Positions 46,336 to 57,608 of a DNA stretch of 64,000 nt are shown here, piece after piece (within the stretch, counting starts at the first letter, position 1; the number at the start of each line of letters is the position of its first letter). Position numbers and translations under genes: made by a program. Under the pieces are notes generated by a model, which was not told the origin of the DNA, searched no databases, and was given only the letters and a program-made list of their open reading frames with translations. Origin of the DNA: Nectonema munidae (Eukaryota > Nematomorpha > Nectonematoida > Nectonematidae); assembly GCA_030549495.1 (NCBI GenBank), contig JAUIRK010001059.1, forward strand, positions 372,001 through 436,000, in the 5' to 3' direction.

Positions 46336-48172
46336 CCCATGTGGGAACATTTTTTTAAACTTTTTGCTTTCTTTTGCATTATTTTGTTTAAATCTTTTAT
46401 AATTTCTTACTATTTCTAATATTTGATAACAATTTTCTTTTAGAAAATTTAAAATGTCTTTTACTCCAAGAAGCACAAGAACAAGCTAACAAAAATTGCA
46501 GAAACATTGTAATTCTTCAACATTTTTCTGCTAGTTATGATCAGGATAGTGACACTGAAAACTTTCCTGATCTTTTTTTCGATGGAGACAATGAAGAACT
46601 TTTTGAACCTGCTGGTGAATTAGAACTAGATTATAGTTCAAGTGAAAGTGAAGATTCATTACCTCTTCCTTCTAACTCTAAAAAATTTAAAGTTGATAAA
46701 ATATTGTGGGAGAAGAGATTATATTTCTTTAAAAGTATTCCTTCACTTGAGATTCCTAAATTAGCAAATGAACATCCAGAACTTCTTTTAAAAAGTTCTT
46801 TTAAAATATGGAAACTGTTTATATGTTTTTGAACTTTCTCAAGGAGAGATGTTAAGGATTCTTGGAATAATTTTATTATCTGGATACTATTCTTTGCCAT
46901 CACAAAAGGATTATTGGTCAAATCAACCAGATCTCGGAGTGAAAATTGTTTCTGATGCTTTAAGCTCTAAACGTTATTTAGAAATAAAATCGATGTTCCA
47001 TCTTGTAGATAATGCAAAGCTAAAAAATAACAAAACAAGATGGCAAAAGTTTTGCTACTATACGATAAACTAAATGACTCCTTTGTAAGATATGGAAATT
47101 TTCATAAGCTTCTTAGTATCGATGAATCAATGGTTCCGTATTTTGGCAGGCATAGTTGCAAGATGTTCATTCGTGGAAAGCCAATTAGGTTTGGGTTCAA
47201 AATCTGGTGTCTTTGTGGAGTAGATAATTAATTATCCATATCATATGGCAATTTATTCAGGTAAAAATGAAAGCCAAGCTGGACGTTTAGGAAGTCGTGT
47301 TGTAAATGAAAAAAAAAACAGATATAATCAATAAATTTTCACATTCTTCAAAGCATGAGTTGATTTTTGATAACTTTTTTACAAGTTATAGTCTTTTTGC
47401 TGATTTAACTGAAAATTTTTTTAAAGCGATTTGAACTGTAAGAGAGAATAGAACTCAAGGTGCTTCTAAAACTTTGAAATCTGCTAAAGACATGAAAAAA
47501 ACTCAACGAAGAACATCTGATTAGTGTAGTAATGGAATAGTTTATTTTTGTAGATGGAACGACAATTCTGTTGTAAACATTGGAAGTAATTTTGTATCTC
47601 ATTTACCCATCGAATCTACAAAGCGTCGAAATAAAAAGGGAACAGCATGCGTTATTCAGCCTCAATAAGTAAAACAATACAACATTGGTATGGAAGGCAT
47701 GGATGTTTTTATAGGCTCCTTAGTGCTTATCGTCCTATGATACGTGGCAAAAAATGGTATTGGCCATTAATTACAAACGCCATAAATGTTTCCGTTATAG
47801 CATCATGGAGACTGCATTGTTCAATTACTGAAAACTCAATGCGCCATCTTGAGTTTAGACGGGAAATTGCATTGTGTCTTTTGAAGTCTCCTACACATTT
47901 GAGAAAAAGAGCTGTGGAGGAACAATAAAAGATCTTCCGAAAGACAAAAGATTGGACGGATTTAATCATTTCAAAATTTCAACAAGTCAAGGAAGATGTA
48001 AAGTTTGTTAAAAAAACACACGATATATGTGTGAAAAGTGTAACGTAAGTTGCACTCAGATAAAAGTGCAAAATGTTTTTACATTCATCATAATAAATAA
48101 AAGTTTTCAATAAAACTAACTTACTCATTTTTCTTGAGTAGTACCTTATGTGCGCAATGTTCCCCCATGGGA
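46336..48172 (+). mobile_element. piggyBac element with palindromic ends, degraded
   Basis: The ends are inverted: CCCATGTGGGAACATT on the left (46336-46351) and AATGTTCCCCCATGGG on the right (48157-48172). The transposase runs on the plus strand. An acidic N-terminus (SSSESEDSLPLPSN, about 46635-46675) is followed by GIILLSGYYSLPSQKDYWSN (46861-46920). The catalytic core is LLSIDESMVPYFGRHSCKMF then IRGKPIRFGFKIWCLCG (47110-47215). The later block is LLSAYRPMIRGKKWYWPL (about 47715-47775), then RLHCSI, and HLEFRREIALCLLKSPTHLR (47850-47905). The closing zinc-ribbon (CEKC near 48030) is partly readable. Stops and frame changes occur in several places. The expected TTAA target duplication is not present at either end, so the flanks have mutated. 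Confidence 0.8.
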
Positions 48173-48363
48173 ACATGCATTTTTTGAGAAAAACAATGAA
48201 AGAGTGAGCATGGAATTTTTTATTTCTTAATTGATGTCAAAAAAGCTGAAAAACAAAATATCTAAAAAAAATTAACGATTTTCATTAAGTGCATTTTTTT
48301 TCAAAGGGGCACAAAAGGTGCATTCAGAAAAGTTCAAGAAGGGGACAAAAAAATACCCACTCG

Positions 48364-49130
48364 TTAACCCTATTAGTACTGGGGGCGTAAAACGCCCCCC
48401 TTCACTAAAAAATTAATTGTAGAAAATTGGCTGAATCATATCCCTTCAAATTTGGTGACTCTTCCTAAAATCGTTAGCTGCATCTTTTGAAACCATTTTC
48501 ATGGTAGTTGAATGAACCCTTTCTCTTCAAAAAACTCAAAAAAAAAAAAAAAAAAAAATTTTTTAAAAAAAATTTTTCACCCTCCCCTTTTAACCCTATA
48601 ACTTTGGATCTATATTATATAGTACCTTGAAAATTTATAATTATGTACAGTTTGGAACGCATAACACTTTATATATTTAATTTTTTAAATAATCATGGCT
48701 ACTTTTTAGAAAATGTCAATCAAAATTTTGATTGATCAAAAATATATCTAATAAAATATACCTTCAAATTTTACATAAAATATATGTTTTTATACTAAAT
48801 CGGTCATGCTGTTTTCATTTCTGGACTCATTTTTTACATTTAGGATTTGAAAATACCTATAAGTGTTCATCAAATTTGCGGTTTACTTCTGAAAATTGTC
48901 TCCAAAAACATTCCTACAAATTTTACATAAAATATATGTGTTATACTAAATCGGCCATGCTGGTTTCATTTCTGGACTCATTTTTTACATTTAGGATTTG
49001 AAAATACCTATAAGTGTTAATCAAATGTGCAGTTTTACGTCTGAAAACAATTTTCAAAAATATTCTCTCCAAGTTTACATGAAATGCATCTTTAGAGGTT
49101 TTAAAATATCTATCAGCGTCAATTTTTTGG
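48364..49130. repeat. TTAA-starting dispersed repeat, copy 2, with 152-bp internal tandem units
   Basis: Starts TTAACCCTATTAGTACT at 48364, followed by a perfect hairpin GGGGGCG/CGCCCCC around TAAAA (48381-48399). A landmark TTTTACATAAAATATATG (diverged in the third unit) begins at 48769, 48921 and 49073, an exact 152-base period over three units. The second landmark, TTTCTGGACTCATTTTTTAC, also repeats. No coding capacity. The TTAA start points to piggyBac mobilisation. Copy 1 lies at 37631-38040. The right end is not defined. Confidence 0.65.
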
Positions 49131-49439
49131 GTTCAACATGACCCCAATTCAGAGCCCGCGTTACCTATTAAATTTTGGGGCACAAGCCAACTATTTCTCA
49201 AGCCCCCAGCTAATTTTCAAGCTCCCCTAAAAAATTTTTCATTACCCCAAAAAAATATGTCAAACATCTAGCATTCATGATAATTTCTTTCGTGAAAATG
49301 TAATGTGTATAGATATGGCTTGACAAATACATCATGTTTTCTTTTCGCCTTGAGGCAGATTAATCTGATAGTTCAAAAATTATCGCCCTAATGAAGCCCC
49401 CCCCCCACCCAACCCTAAATTTTTGCTTAACGATGGCAC

Positions 49440-50080
49440 TGCCCAAATTAATTATAATTTTGATTCAAACTAACTTATTAACCTGGAGAATTTTTCAGTA
49501 TTTAGTGGAACAATTATGGATATGTTATCAGCAATCATGTAAAAGTTTTGAAAAGAAGAGGAATTTTGAATATCATTTATATAGACTAGAAATAGGAAAA
49601 GCCCTCGATTGGAGCCTTGTGGTACCCCACATTGATCATATAAAAGTTTGGAAAATACTACATTAAGAAAAACTGGCTGTTGTCTGAAAGATAGATAAGA
49701 AGATAAAAGTAAGAGAGACTTAAAAGAAATAATATAAGCAGATAGTTTATCAAGTAGAAAGAGTGTAAAATGATATCAAATGCTTTGCTTAGAACTATAA
49801 AAATGGCTAGGTATATGATTATCTATGTAATTATATATACTATCAAGAAATAAAGAATGAAGTAATTGAGAAGAGTGTCTTGATCTAAAAACAAATTGGT
49901 TTTTGTAGAATATATTATTTTCCAACAAATATTTATATAATTGAATATATATTAGTTTTTCAAGTATTTTCGAAAATTAGAGAAATGGGCCTAAATTAGT
50001 TTGATCACCTTTTTTAAATACTGGAAAAACTTGGGTTATTTTGAAAATACTATCAACATTCGATATAAACACTTATATTG
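49440..50080 (-). mobile_element. Jockey/CR1-group LINE, reverse transcriptase part
   Basis: The minus strand reads IFIVLSKAFDIILHSFYLIN (about 49820-49750), which fits the RT block FLDLSKAFDTIDH. It continues with CGVPQGSNRGLFLFLVYIND (about 49635-49570), which fits GVPQGSxLGPxLFLIYIND, and then YMIADNISIIV (about 49545-49510), where the catalytic YADD/FADD has decayed to IADN. Frame breaks are present. It is the 3' half of the LINE whose endonuclease lies at 52400-53720; a Tigger element separates the halves. Confidence 0.7.
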
Positions 50081-50767
50081 ATCAAGTGTTTATATCCAAA
50101 AACTATTATTTATTAAAATGAATTATTATCTAACTAATTAAATACAAATAATTTAAATAAAATAAAATAGGAATTTTAAAGAAAAAAAGAGTTTTTAAGA
50201 AAAGTAATCATAAATTGAAGATTGACGCATTTTTTTGCTCTCAATGACATAATTTTGAAAAGACTTGTGTACTTTTTCAAATCGTTGTTACTCCGCATTT
50301 TTCAAACACTTTTTTCACTTTATCAATCATTGTAAGGCAGACCAATCTAAGGAGATACTTTGAATTCTTCTTGATCTTTTTTTTCACATCCTTCATGAGA
50401 AGCTACACTTTCGAAATTTTTCTTTTGTTCCAAAGCATTCCAGTTCATTATCACAATCAAGGAAGTCAGCAGATAAGTGAAATTTTTCTTCTGAAGAATT
50501 ATTTGTTGTATCTTCTTGCTGTTCGTTTAATATTATTTTTTATTATTTAAACTAAGGCATTTATTGAAATAATTCTTGATAGTTTCAATTAATATGCTGT
50601 TCAATGATTCCCGTAGCATGAAAACTGTAATAAGTATTGCAACAGACTTTGCAGCCTTTTCCATACATAAATCTTGGTCACTATCTACGATCTATAATTT
50701 CTTTCATCAAATTTTTTCTATAGTGAGCTTTGACACTTCATATTATACCCGCATCCATTGTTTATAA

Positions 50768-51372
50768 GGGGTCATTTACAATTAACATAAACCTTTTTTT
50801 CTTAATTTTAACCCTGCACCCCCCCCCCCCCCCAATTGTCAACTTTTTACTATTTAATTAGTTTACAAATTCTTCATTTGTCAACTTCCCTCAGTCTTTG
50901 ATTGCATCAATTGTGAACAGTGGCGGTTCTAGATTTTAAAAAGTGAGGGAGTCAAACAAGGGCCAAGTTTTTAAAAAGTTGTAAAGAAATAGGTTAAAAG
51001 CTAAAAAATTTAAAACTTATCAATTTTTTCATGAGAATTGCCTATCGATATTTAGAATTCTGAAACTTTGGTTTTTTATAATCAATTTGGGTGCTGCTCT
51101 CACATTTCGATGCCAGCAGAGACATCAAATTAAGAGTGCTCTTGGTCTAAGATTCACCCGTCCAGATAAGAGAGATATTTCTTCCCCTGGATGCAAAACC
51201 CACTCAAAAAAATTAAATTATAAAAAGTTTCGAGTAAATTTTAAATTCAGTAATATAGGTATTTGATGTGGAGGGGCCAACATGGGGTCCAGCCAAAAAC
51301 TTAGGGGGGGCATGCAACCCCCCCCCCCCCCCCCCCCCCCCTTTAAAACCGCCACTGATTGTGAATGACCCC
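50768..51372. mobile_element. Outer MITE with AGGGGTCATTxACAATT ends
   Basis: GGGGTCATTTACAATT at 50768-50783 is the near-perfect inverse of AATTGTGAATGACCCC, whose last 15 bases lie at 51358-51372. The right arm is split by the hAT MITE at 50918-51357, so the copy of ATTGTGAA on its left side (50910-50917) also belongs to this arm. Without that insert the element would be about 160 bp. Superfamily not assigned. Confidence 0.6.
50918..51357. mobile_element. hAT-type MITE with perfect 8-bp target duplication
   Basis: Ends CAGTGGCGGTT (50918) and AACCGCCACTG (ending 51357) are perfect inverse copies over 11 bases. An exact 8-base direct repeat ATTGTGAA flanks the element (50910-50917 and 51358-51365). 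A long C run (51318-51341) lies near the right end. There is no coding capacity. The 8-bp TSD and CAGTGGCGG end place it in the hAT superfamily, related to 22091-22553. The perfect TSD makes it one of the youngest insertions in the window. Confidence 0.9.
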
Positions 51373-52399
51373 TAATATAGAAGTTGTAGTGAGAGGTAAA
51401 AAAAATTCAAAATTTGAAGTTTTAACACTTTTTGGATGCGCAGGACACTGGTCAAGAATCAAAGCAATTTTTCTCTTTTCTTTCTGCATTTTATTTTTTA
51501 AGTTTTTTTTATTTCTTTAGTCATCCAGGATTCTTTATTGTGGCATACTGAACAGGCAAATAATTTTTCTTATTTTTAAAATGTCTTGGAATTTGAAACT
51601 TTCCTATTACTAGCAAAGGTAACTTTTTTGGAACCAGTCATGTCTGCTCCAAGTAACAGAGACTATCCATTAAATGTTTATTTACTTCCACTAACAGCTT
51701 CATTTTTCTTAGAGAGCGTACTACTTGGTATAGCTCTATAATAAATATCTGTTTCAGCACAACTTTCAGAATACTTTTTTAGTATATCAGTTATAAAAAA
51801 ATTCTACCATTCTTCTGCATTTTTTATATCTGCACTTGGTCTTTTTCCATGTTCACGCTTGTGAACTATATTAAAACTTTTCTTAAATCTCTGCAACCAT
51901 CCAGTTGAAAAATTGTCAGGAGTTGTTTCAGAAGGTTGAGTTAGTTCACTATGGAGCCATTTTGCTTTCTTGATCACAAGAGAACTTGAAAGTTGTACTT
52001 TTTTCAACAATTTAACTGAAAATTGAGAGCGAAAAGAGTAAATGTATACAAGCACAATTACGCAATACAAGCATATCTACAACTAGCTATATCTATACAA
52101 GCACAAGTTAACATAAGCAATTCAAAATTATTACACGGGTTATTATATAATTCCATAACTATTGTTATAACTGTTTTTTATCCTTAGATTTTAGTTTATG
52201 TATAACGCAAAACGTGCTTATAACGATTTGTACTTATAATGATTTATTTGTATTTTAAGATACTTTAAAATAAATGGGATTGTGGTTATATGTCCTTATT
52301 AATATTGAAAATTCCATACAAGAATTCAATCCAATTAGTAAGATGTCAACAATATAGGGAAAAATAGACTTAATTAAATTTAAAAAAATCCAAAATAAT

Positions 52400-53720
52400 C
52401 TTATGATGAACTATTTTTTTAACTTTTTCTGCCATTGCACAAATCGATAAGAGTGAATTTTTTAAAAGAAACCTTCAAACTTGATTTAGAGATATAGCAA
52501 GTATACTGTGAAGGAGTAGTATTATAACTAACATGTGTAAATTAATGATTAAAGGCTTCAATAATTGAATAAATATTATCTATTTTTTCGCCACCTATGT
52601 TGAGAGAAATCTCACGATTTTTATTTAAAGGAGAAAATGAATTTAGTTTAGACTATTTTTTTTGTTGGTTTAGAAATAAAATATCTATTGAAATATTTTG
52701 TTTTACAACTTTTAATGAGAGTTTTAACTTTATTCTTATAAAAAATAAATATATTTTTCCAATTTGAATCATTTTTACCTTTTTTCAAATATTGACAATA
52801 ATGTTCATTTCAAAATTTAATTGCATCATATAATTCATCAGTCATCCAGATACATTTTTTTATTATGGAATTTCAATGTAGTGTATCTGTAGCATTTAGT
52901 CAATTCATATGGTAAAATATTCGTCAAATTTAATAATAATTCATTAGGATAATTAAAATAAGATTTCATTAGTGGCAAAAAATTATATGTACTGACACTA
53001 TTCACTAACAGTTGTTTGTCAATTGTTTTTCTAAAAATAGAAGACGTTAAATCAGGTTTAAAATCTAGACTTACAAAAAAAGAGAAATAGTCAGAAATAC
53101 CAGAACATAAAATATAGGAATTGAATTTAAAAGACGGAGGTAACAAACAATTATCGATTAAAGTAGCATATTGAGGACCAGTCTCTTAGTTATTGCAAAT
53201 GTAAAATTATTACTAACTGCAAGATTAAAAAAACTTTGTATTTTAGTATTATTGTTGTAATTAAACAAATTTAATTTAAAATCCCCATAAACTATATTGC
53301 AATTATTGACTTGATTAATAAAAGATTGAAAATCATTTAAAACCCATCAATATTTTCAGATGAGTTATGTGGAGGACGATATATATTATGAATCAAAAGA
53401 TCTTTATTATTTTTAATTTTAATTGAAAATACTTCAAAGTATAAGGAATGAAAACTGCTAGATACAACGAAAAGTCGAGATTCTCTTAAACAAAAAATCC
53501 AAGTCCAGAGTGAGTTGATAGAAAACAAGAACTAGAGACAAATTTTTAGTTTGAAAAGTTGGATATATTCAGTGAATTGCTTAGCCAGGTTTCTTGATTG
53601 AAGACCATTGAAATAGGAAATTTATTTAGGCTATTAATATTATAAATCAAAAAAGACAGATTATCGAATTTTCCATTTAAACTTTGACAATTTAAACTCA
53701 TGCAAAAAATCATTTTGAAA
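52400..53720 (-). mobile_element. Jockey/CR1-group LINE, endonuclease part
   Basis: Minus-strand text starts near 53705 with LNCQSLNGKFDNLSFLIYNI, like the opening NxxSLxxKxxxL of apurinic endonucleases. It continues with MVFNQETWLSNS (about 53610-53575; ExW motif) and IKNNKDLLIHNIYRPPHNSS (about 53420-53355; YRPP motif), and ends with SGISDYFSFFVSL (about 53100-53050; SDH catalytic His region, here decayed). The start of the RT linker follows near 52840-52690 (DELYDAIKF and KVKTLIKSCKTKYFNR). Stops occur throughout. It continues beyond the inserted Tigger at 50080. Confidence 0.65.
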
Positions 53721-54005
53721 AATCAAAGTTTTGTAGTCTTGAATAAAGCGAACATTTGCAGTGAATTGAATCGGAATCCTAAAATATACGTAAAATCTCA
53801 ACGAGATCATAATTAAGGACATCAGATTTCATCAAAGTTAGGTAAAATATAATCCAAGTTAGATTTGTTTAGTAAATTGTAGTAAGATTTCTAGTTATTC
53901 ACGAATATTTAACTCTCGAATTGCAAGTATGGTTTGAGTCTAGACCTTTAGCGAAGCATAAAAAGCAAACATTTGTATTTTTTTTCAACAATAATTAGAA
54001 TAGTG

Positions 54006-54836
54006 CAGCTTTTCTCAACCTTTTTACCTTCGCGGAACCCCTGGAATATGATAAACCTTTCAAGGAAACCTACGCAAAAATATTTTCGTTAATTTTTAAC
54101 ACAGTAAAAGAAATGTAATTAGATTAAAGACAAAAAAGGATTCTCAATTAATCTGAAAAAAAGGCCTTAAAAGTTTGATTAAATTTTGTCATTCTTAAAA
54201 TATAAGATAATTAAAACGTAAACATCGGTGAAAAAATATATATAATTAATACTAGTTTGAGAAAACTTCTCTATCATATTTATTAGTAGTGCTAGATAAG
54301 ATTCTTACTACTTTAAAGTTTTCATTAAAAGGATTAAAACTTAGACGTAAAAATACTTTACTATTTCTCGTGGAATCCTCAGGGAGTTTTTGCGTAATAT
54401 CGGTGGAGGGAAGGCTGATAGATAATAATTCAATTAAAAAACTTTCATTTTTTAAAATAAAAGATTAATTAAACATGGTTTTGAAATGATACTGACTAAT
54501 AAAGTAAAAAAATATTTAATTAAATAGAACAGTAAACCAACTATCTAATAAGAAACCGACAAAGTAATTTTATTTGTTCTAAATATATTGACTAATTAAA
54601 TCCCCAATTAACAAACTATCAAACGACACATGTAAATTATTCATATTATGAATTGTTTATAAATCTGATTTCATTTATAATAAGAACACTAGTAAATAAT
54701 TTGTAATAGTTTAGAGAGTCAAGTAACAGCTCTTTATAACAAAGTACATCAGCTTATCTGAGTTTATCTCGTGGAACCCCTAGCGACACTCTGCGGAACC
54801 CTACGTTTCCGCGGAACCCCTGGTTGAGAAACGCTG
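54006..54836. mobile_element. MITE with CAGC(G/T)TTTCTCAACC ends
   Basis: Left end CAGCTTTTCTCAACC (54006) and right end GGTTGAGAAACGCTG (ending 54836) are inverted. ATAGTG directly flanks both sides (54000-54005 and 54837-54842). Motif GCGGAACCCCTGG lies inside both ends, and variants GTGGAATCC/GTGGAACCCC recur internally. The end sequence is typical of hAT elements; only six bases of target duplication match. It lies between the LINE endonuclease part and an ORF1-like part, so it probably inserted into the LINE. No coding capacity. Confidence 0.8.
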
Positions 54837-54859
54837 ATAGTGTGATAAACCAACATGAA

Positions 54860-55450
54860 GGCGCTACAAACTTTCAATCTTGAGCATAATGGTTATGCAT
54901 ATAACATTTATAATTACCTTTATATAGGTTCGTAAGAGCTCCAATTCATGTGTCATACAATTTATATAAATGTACTTCCTAATAAAAAGATACTTTACTT
55001 TCATAAGTTTGAATTGAATTCCAATATTGTAGTATTTTTCTGAATTACATTTTATTTTGAAGATTTTTGTAATATCATCTGTGTTCAACAAATTTTGATT
55101 ACAAATTATCTGTTTTAGTTGTTCAAAATCTATTTCATTATTTAAGCATTTCAAAGAATCCAGGTTATTTTATTTATTGATTCTAAAATGAAATAGTTAT
55201 TTTTTGTTTTTTAAAACTTTTTAAGGACAATTTATTCTTATTAGGATTCAATTTTTCATTAATAGATTATATTTTCATTTTCAGGCACTAAAAGTGAAAG
55301 GGATGGATTGAATTTACATTTGGAATTTTTGTTAGATTCAACTACTTTTGAATATTTTTGCTTAGAAGGTTTTAAATCTGTTTTTTCATAAACAACATCA
55401 TTTATAGTGTTAATCTTACTTTGAATAGTATCAAGTTTGTGCATAAATAT
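54860..55450 (-). mobile_element. LINE ORF1-like remnant
   Basis: Minus-strand ORFs at 55444-55259 (HKLDTIQSKINTINDVVYEK, coiled-coil-like) and 55154-54864 (EIDFEQLKQIICNQNLLNTD, then DITKIFKI, then FKLMKVKYLFIRK) fit the order coiled coil then RNA-binding-like fold of ORF1 proteins in Jockey/CR1-group LINEs. They lie directly upstream, on the same strand, of the endonuclease at 53720, so they are likely the ORF1 of that element. Confidence 0.5.
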
Positions 55451-57461
55451 ATTATCTCTGTCGTATCAATTATAATAAAAACAAAATATATAAAAATTTA
55501 TTTTTATAGATTTTTTTCTTCCAATTATTAAAATGGATCTTACTTTTGATAAAAAAGTTCAAATTGTTGAAAGGAATTTACAAGTTTCTAACTTTATCAA
55601 ATATTTTTAATGCTTATTTTTTCTATAGCCCTTTATATCTTATAATTGTTAGCTAATTAAATTAAAATCTCTATTATTTTCAAATCAAGCTATGAATGAG
55701 ATTATTAATGCTAAATCTATACGTTTGTTATTTTCATACTTAATATAATTACACAAATTTATATAAATTTTATTATACTTCAATTTAGAAAGAAATTGAT
55801 CGAAAATTAATTATCCTAATTACACTTGCTGGGAGAAAAATTTAGAAGGGATGGGGGCTGATGAAATATTCCTCCCACTGCTGAACCTGATAACTACTAA
55901 AAATCGAACTAGAATTAATATATTATAAATATTTTAATCATTGTTTTCCTAAGAAATATTTTTTTCTTACATGGCTAAAATTTTTTAATATATTTTGCTT
56001 GCGTGGCAGCAACAATTTTGAATATAAACCTTTGAATATTGCCTATTTTTGTCATTTTTTATATTATATTAAAAATTTAATCAATGACCTTTATATTTTT
56101 GAAATTATTTTCAAGGATACACAGGACACCACTGTTAAGATTGTTTTTGATGTTTCAAAGTCAAGATGATATTTCTTTCATGTGTATATGGACCCCTAAT
56201 TACAAATACTGGTAATTTTAACCACCTACATTTCGTAGCATTATTGAGGAATTACTAACTAGTATGATGATTGCCGTTTGTATCATCTGTCATTCTCGTT
56301 TATACTTCGTAATCATTGTGCAAAATATAGAAGTCTTGTTTTTTTCATAGTTTATTTAATTATCGAATACATTTATATTTCTGATGATTATATTTTTGTA
56401 TCGTTTCAAAGTAAAAAATTGTGTAAGGGCAATTTTTGAAGAGTTTTACTAACATAAGAAATGTTTGTAATTCTCAGTGCGTCATTAACTTTTAGCTCAG
56501 TAGTTCTGGGCCGGTTTTTTAACCTGGTTTTCTTCTTCCGAAGAATTCAAAGGTTTTTACGCTTAGGTAATGCTCTGGCCACCCGATTCTAACTTTGTTA
56601 GTAATTAAGCTATCACTAGACATTAAGTTTGTTTCCCAAATTGGGAGCGTTCGAGCTAGGATGTTAGTTGTTTTGTAACACATTCTTGAAAAAATAACAA
56701 GGTAAAACCTCCCTTAAAACCTGGAATGGAAAGTCCAGGTAGACCTGGACTCAGCATTCCGGGCGGGCCATGATATCCGAAAGGATGGGTGCCAATGTCA
56801 CAAACAACTTAATTAATGGTTCTGATGCTGCAGTCCACGGTCCCCTAGAAGATTGCGAAGCAGTTCCATGGGGACTGAGAAGGGGTCACTCAGTGGATCG
56901 TTTTGGGCAACGTATTGCACCCATATTGGGTCATATAGGATTTTCGTAAATAACTCACATTTAAATGGAATAAATAAATTAGACTTTGAATTGAGCTAAA
57001 CTGTCTTTATTTATTTCTTCTTTTCAAGCCTGATTTTATAGATGTAAATGCTCATTTTTTAATGGCTTAAAAATGAAATATGACGACTGATACTTGAAAT
57101 TTGCTTTTACTGCATTAACATCTGTTGGGGAAGAGGAACCTATGTTCTGAAGTCCACTTTTCTAAAAAAGAAGAAAAGCATCCACTTTTGTATAGCGCGG
57201 AAAGTTAAAAAGTCACTTAGAAATGAAGCACTTGAGTTCAGTAGATTTACTATCCGCCCCTCCCCTCATCTCCTCTCCCCCTCCACATCCACGGGTGTGC
57301 GGCAATTCTAGAGAGAGATATAAGTCTATATTAAAACTTGATTCACCGCTGTTTTACATTAGTAGAATGCCCAAAGAATTTTAAAGATTCTTTCTGTAAC
57401 CGATAGTATGTTGTAGCTTCAAGCTTTTATATTCAAATAATTAGAAAATCTTTATATTCAG
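55451..57461. other. No gene; GC-rich unclassified block at 56460-56950
   Basis: Mostly AT-rich. The block 56460-56950 is sharply GC-richer and contains GACCTGGACTCAGCATTCC, GGGCGGGCCATGATATCCG and GTCCACGGTCCCCTAG. It looks like a piece of a repeat (untranslated LINE or SINE-like sequence), but I found no RT text, no pol III boxes I would defend, and no inverted ends. Confidence 0.35.
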
Positions 57462-57608
57462 GAAATTCTTGGAAGAGAAGAAATGTTAGATTTGATGAGT
57501 AAAAAATCTTTGAAGGTGTATTGGGGAACAGCAACAACTGGCAAACCTCATTTAGCCTACTTTGTTCCAATATGCAAAATTGCTGACTTTCTTAAAGCTG
57601 GTTTTGAA
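57462..57608 (+). CDS. YARS1: Tyrosyl-tRNA synthetase, cytosolic: exon with HIGH-type motif
   Basis: Internal exon of 49 codons, phase 0 at both ends, from acceptor TTTATATTCAG (ending 57461) to donor GTATATTTTT (57609). It reads [36 protein letters not shown] and [13 protein letters not shown]. This matches the start of the class I catalytic core of eukaryotic cytosolic TyrRS (family text [33 protein letters not shown]). The PHLAY stretch is the HIGH-like ATP-binding signature. The enzyme attaches tyrosine to its tRNA. The preceding short N-terminal exon (family text ITRNLQ) was not found within reach upstream, so the 5' end is missing here. The exon is uninterrupted and looks functional. 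Confidence 0.93.

Larger units (their letters stand above)
50090..52290 (-). mobile_element. Tigger/pogo transposase remnant splitting the LINE
   Basis: The minus strand carries a CENP-B-type second DNA-binding domain, TPDNFSTGWLQRFKKSFNIV (about 51915-51860). It continues to DIYYRAIPSSTL (about 51760-51720; family pattern DIFNADETGLFYRxLP), LLLGADMTGSKKVTFASNRK (about 51655-51595; pattern LxANMTGSEK) and ALILDQCPAHPKSV (about 51475-51435), which holds the second catalytic Asp of the LDNxPAH block. Stops break it. The C-terminal part is too diverged to read and is disturbed by inserted MITEs. Repeated TATAACG words near 52200-52240 may be subterminal. Exact ends are not resolved, so the limits given are approximate. 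Confidence 0.65.

Noticed and set aside
56700-56950. Idea that the GC-rich block contains a tRNA or 5S-derived SINE head
   Set aside because: No cloverleaf and no A/B box pair with correct spacing could be drawn.
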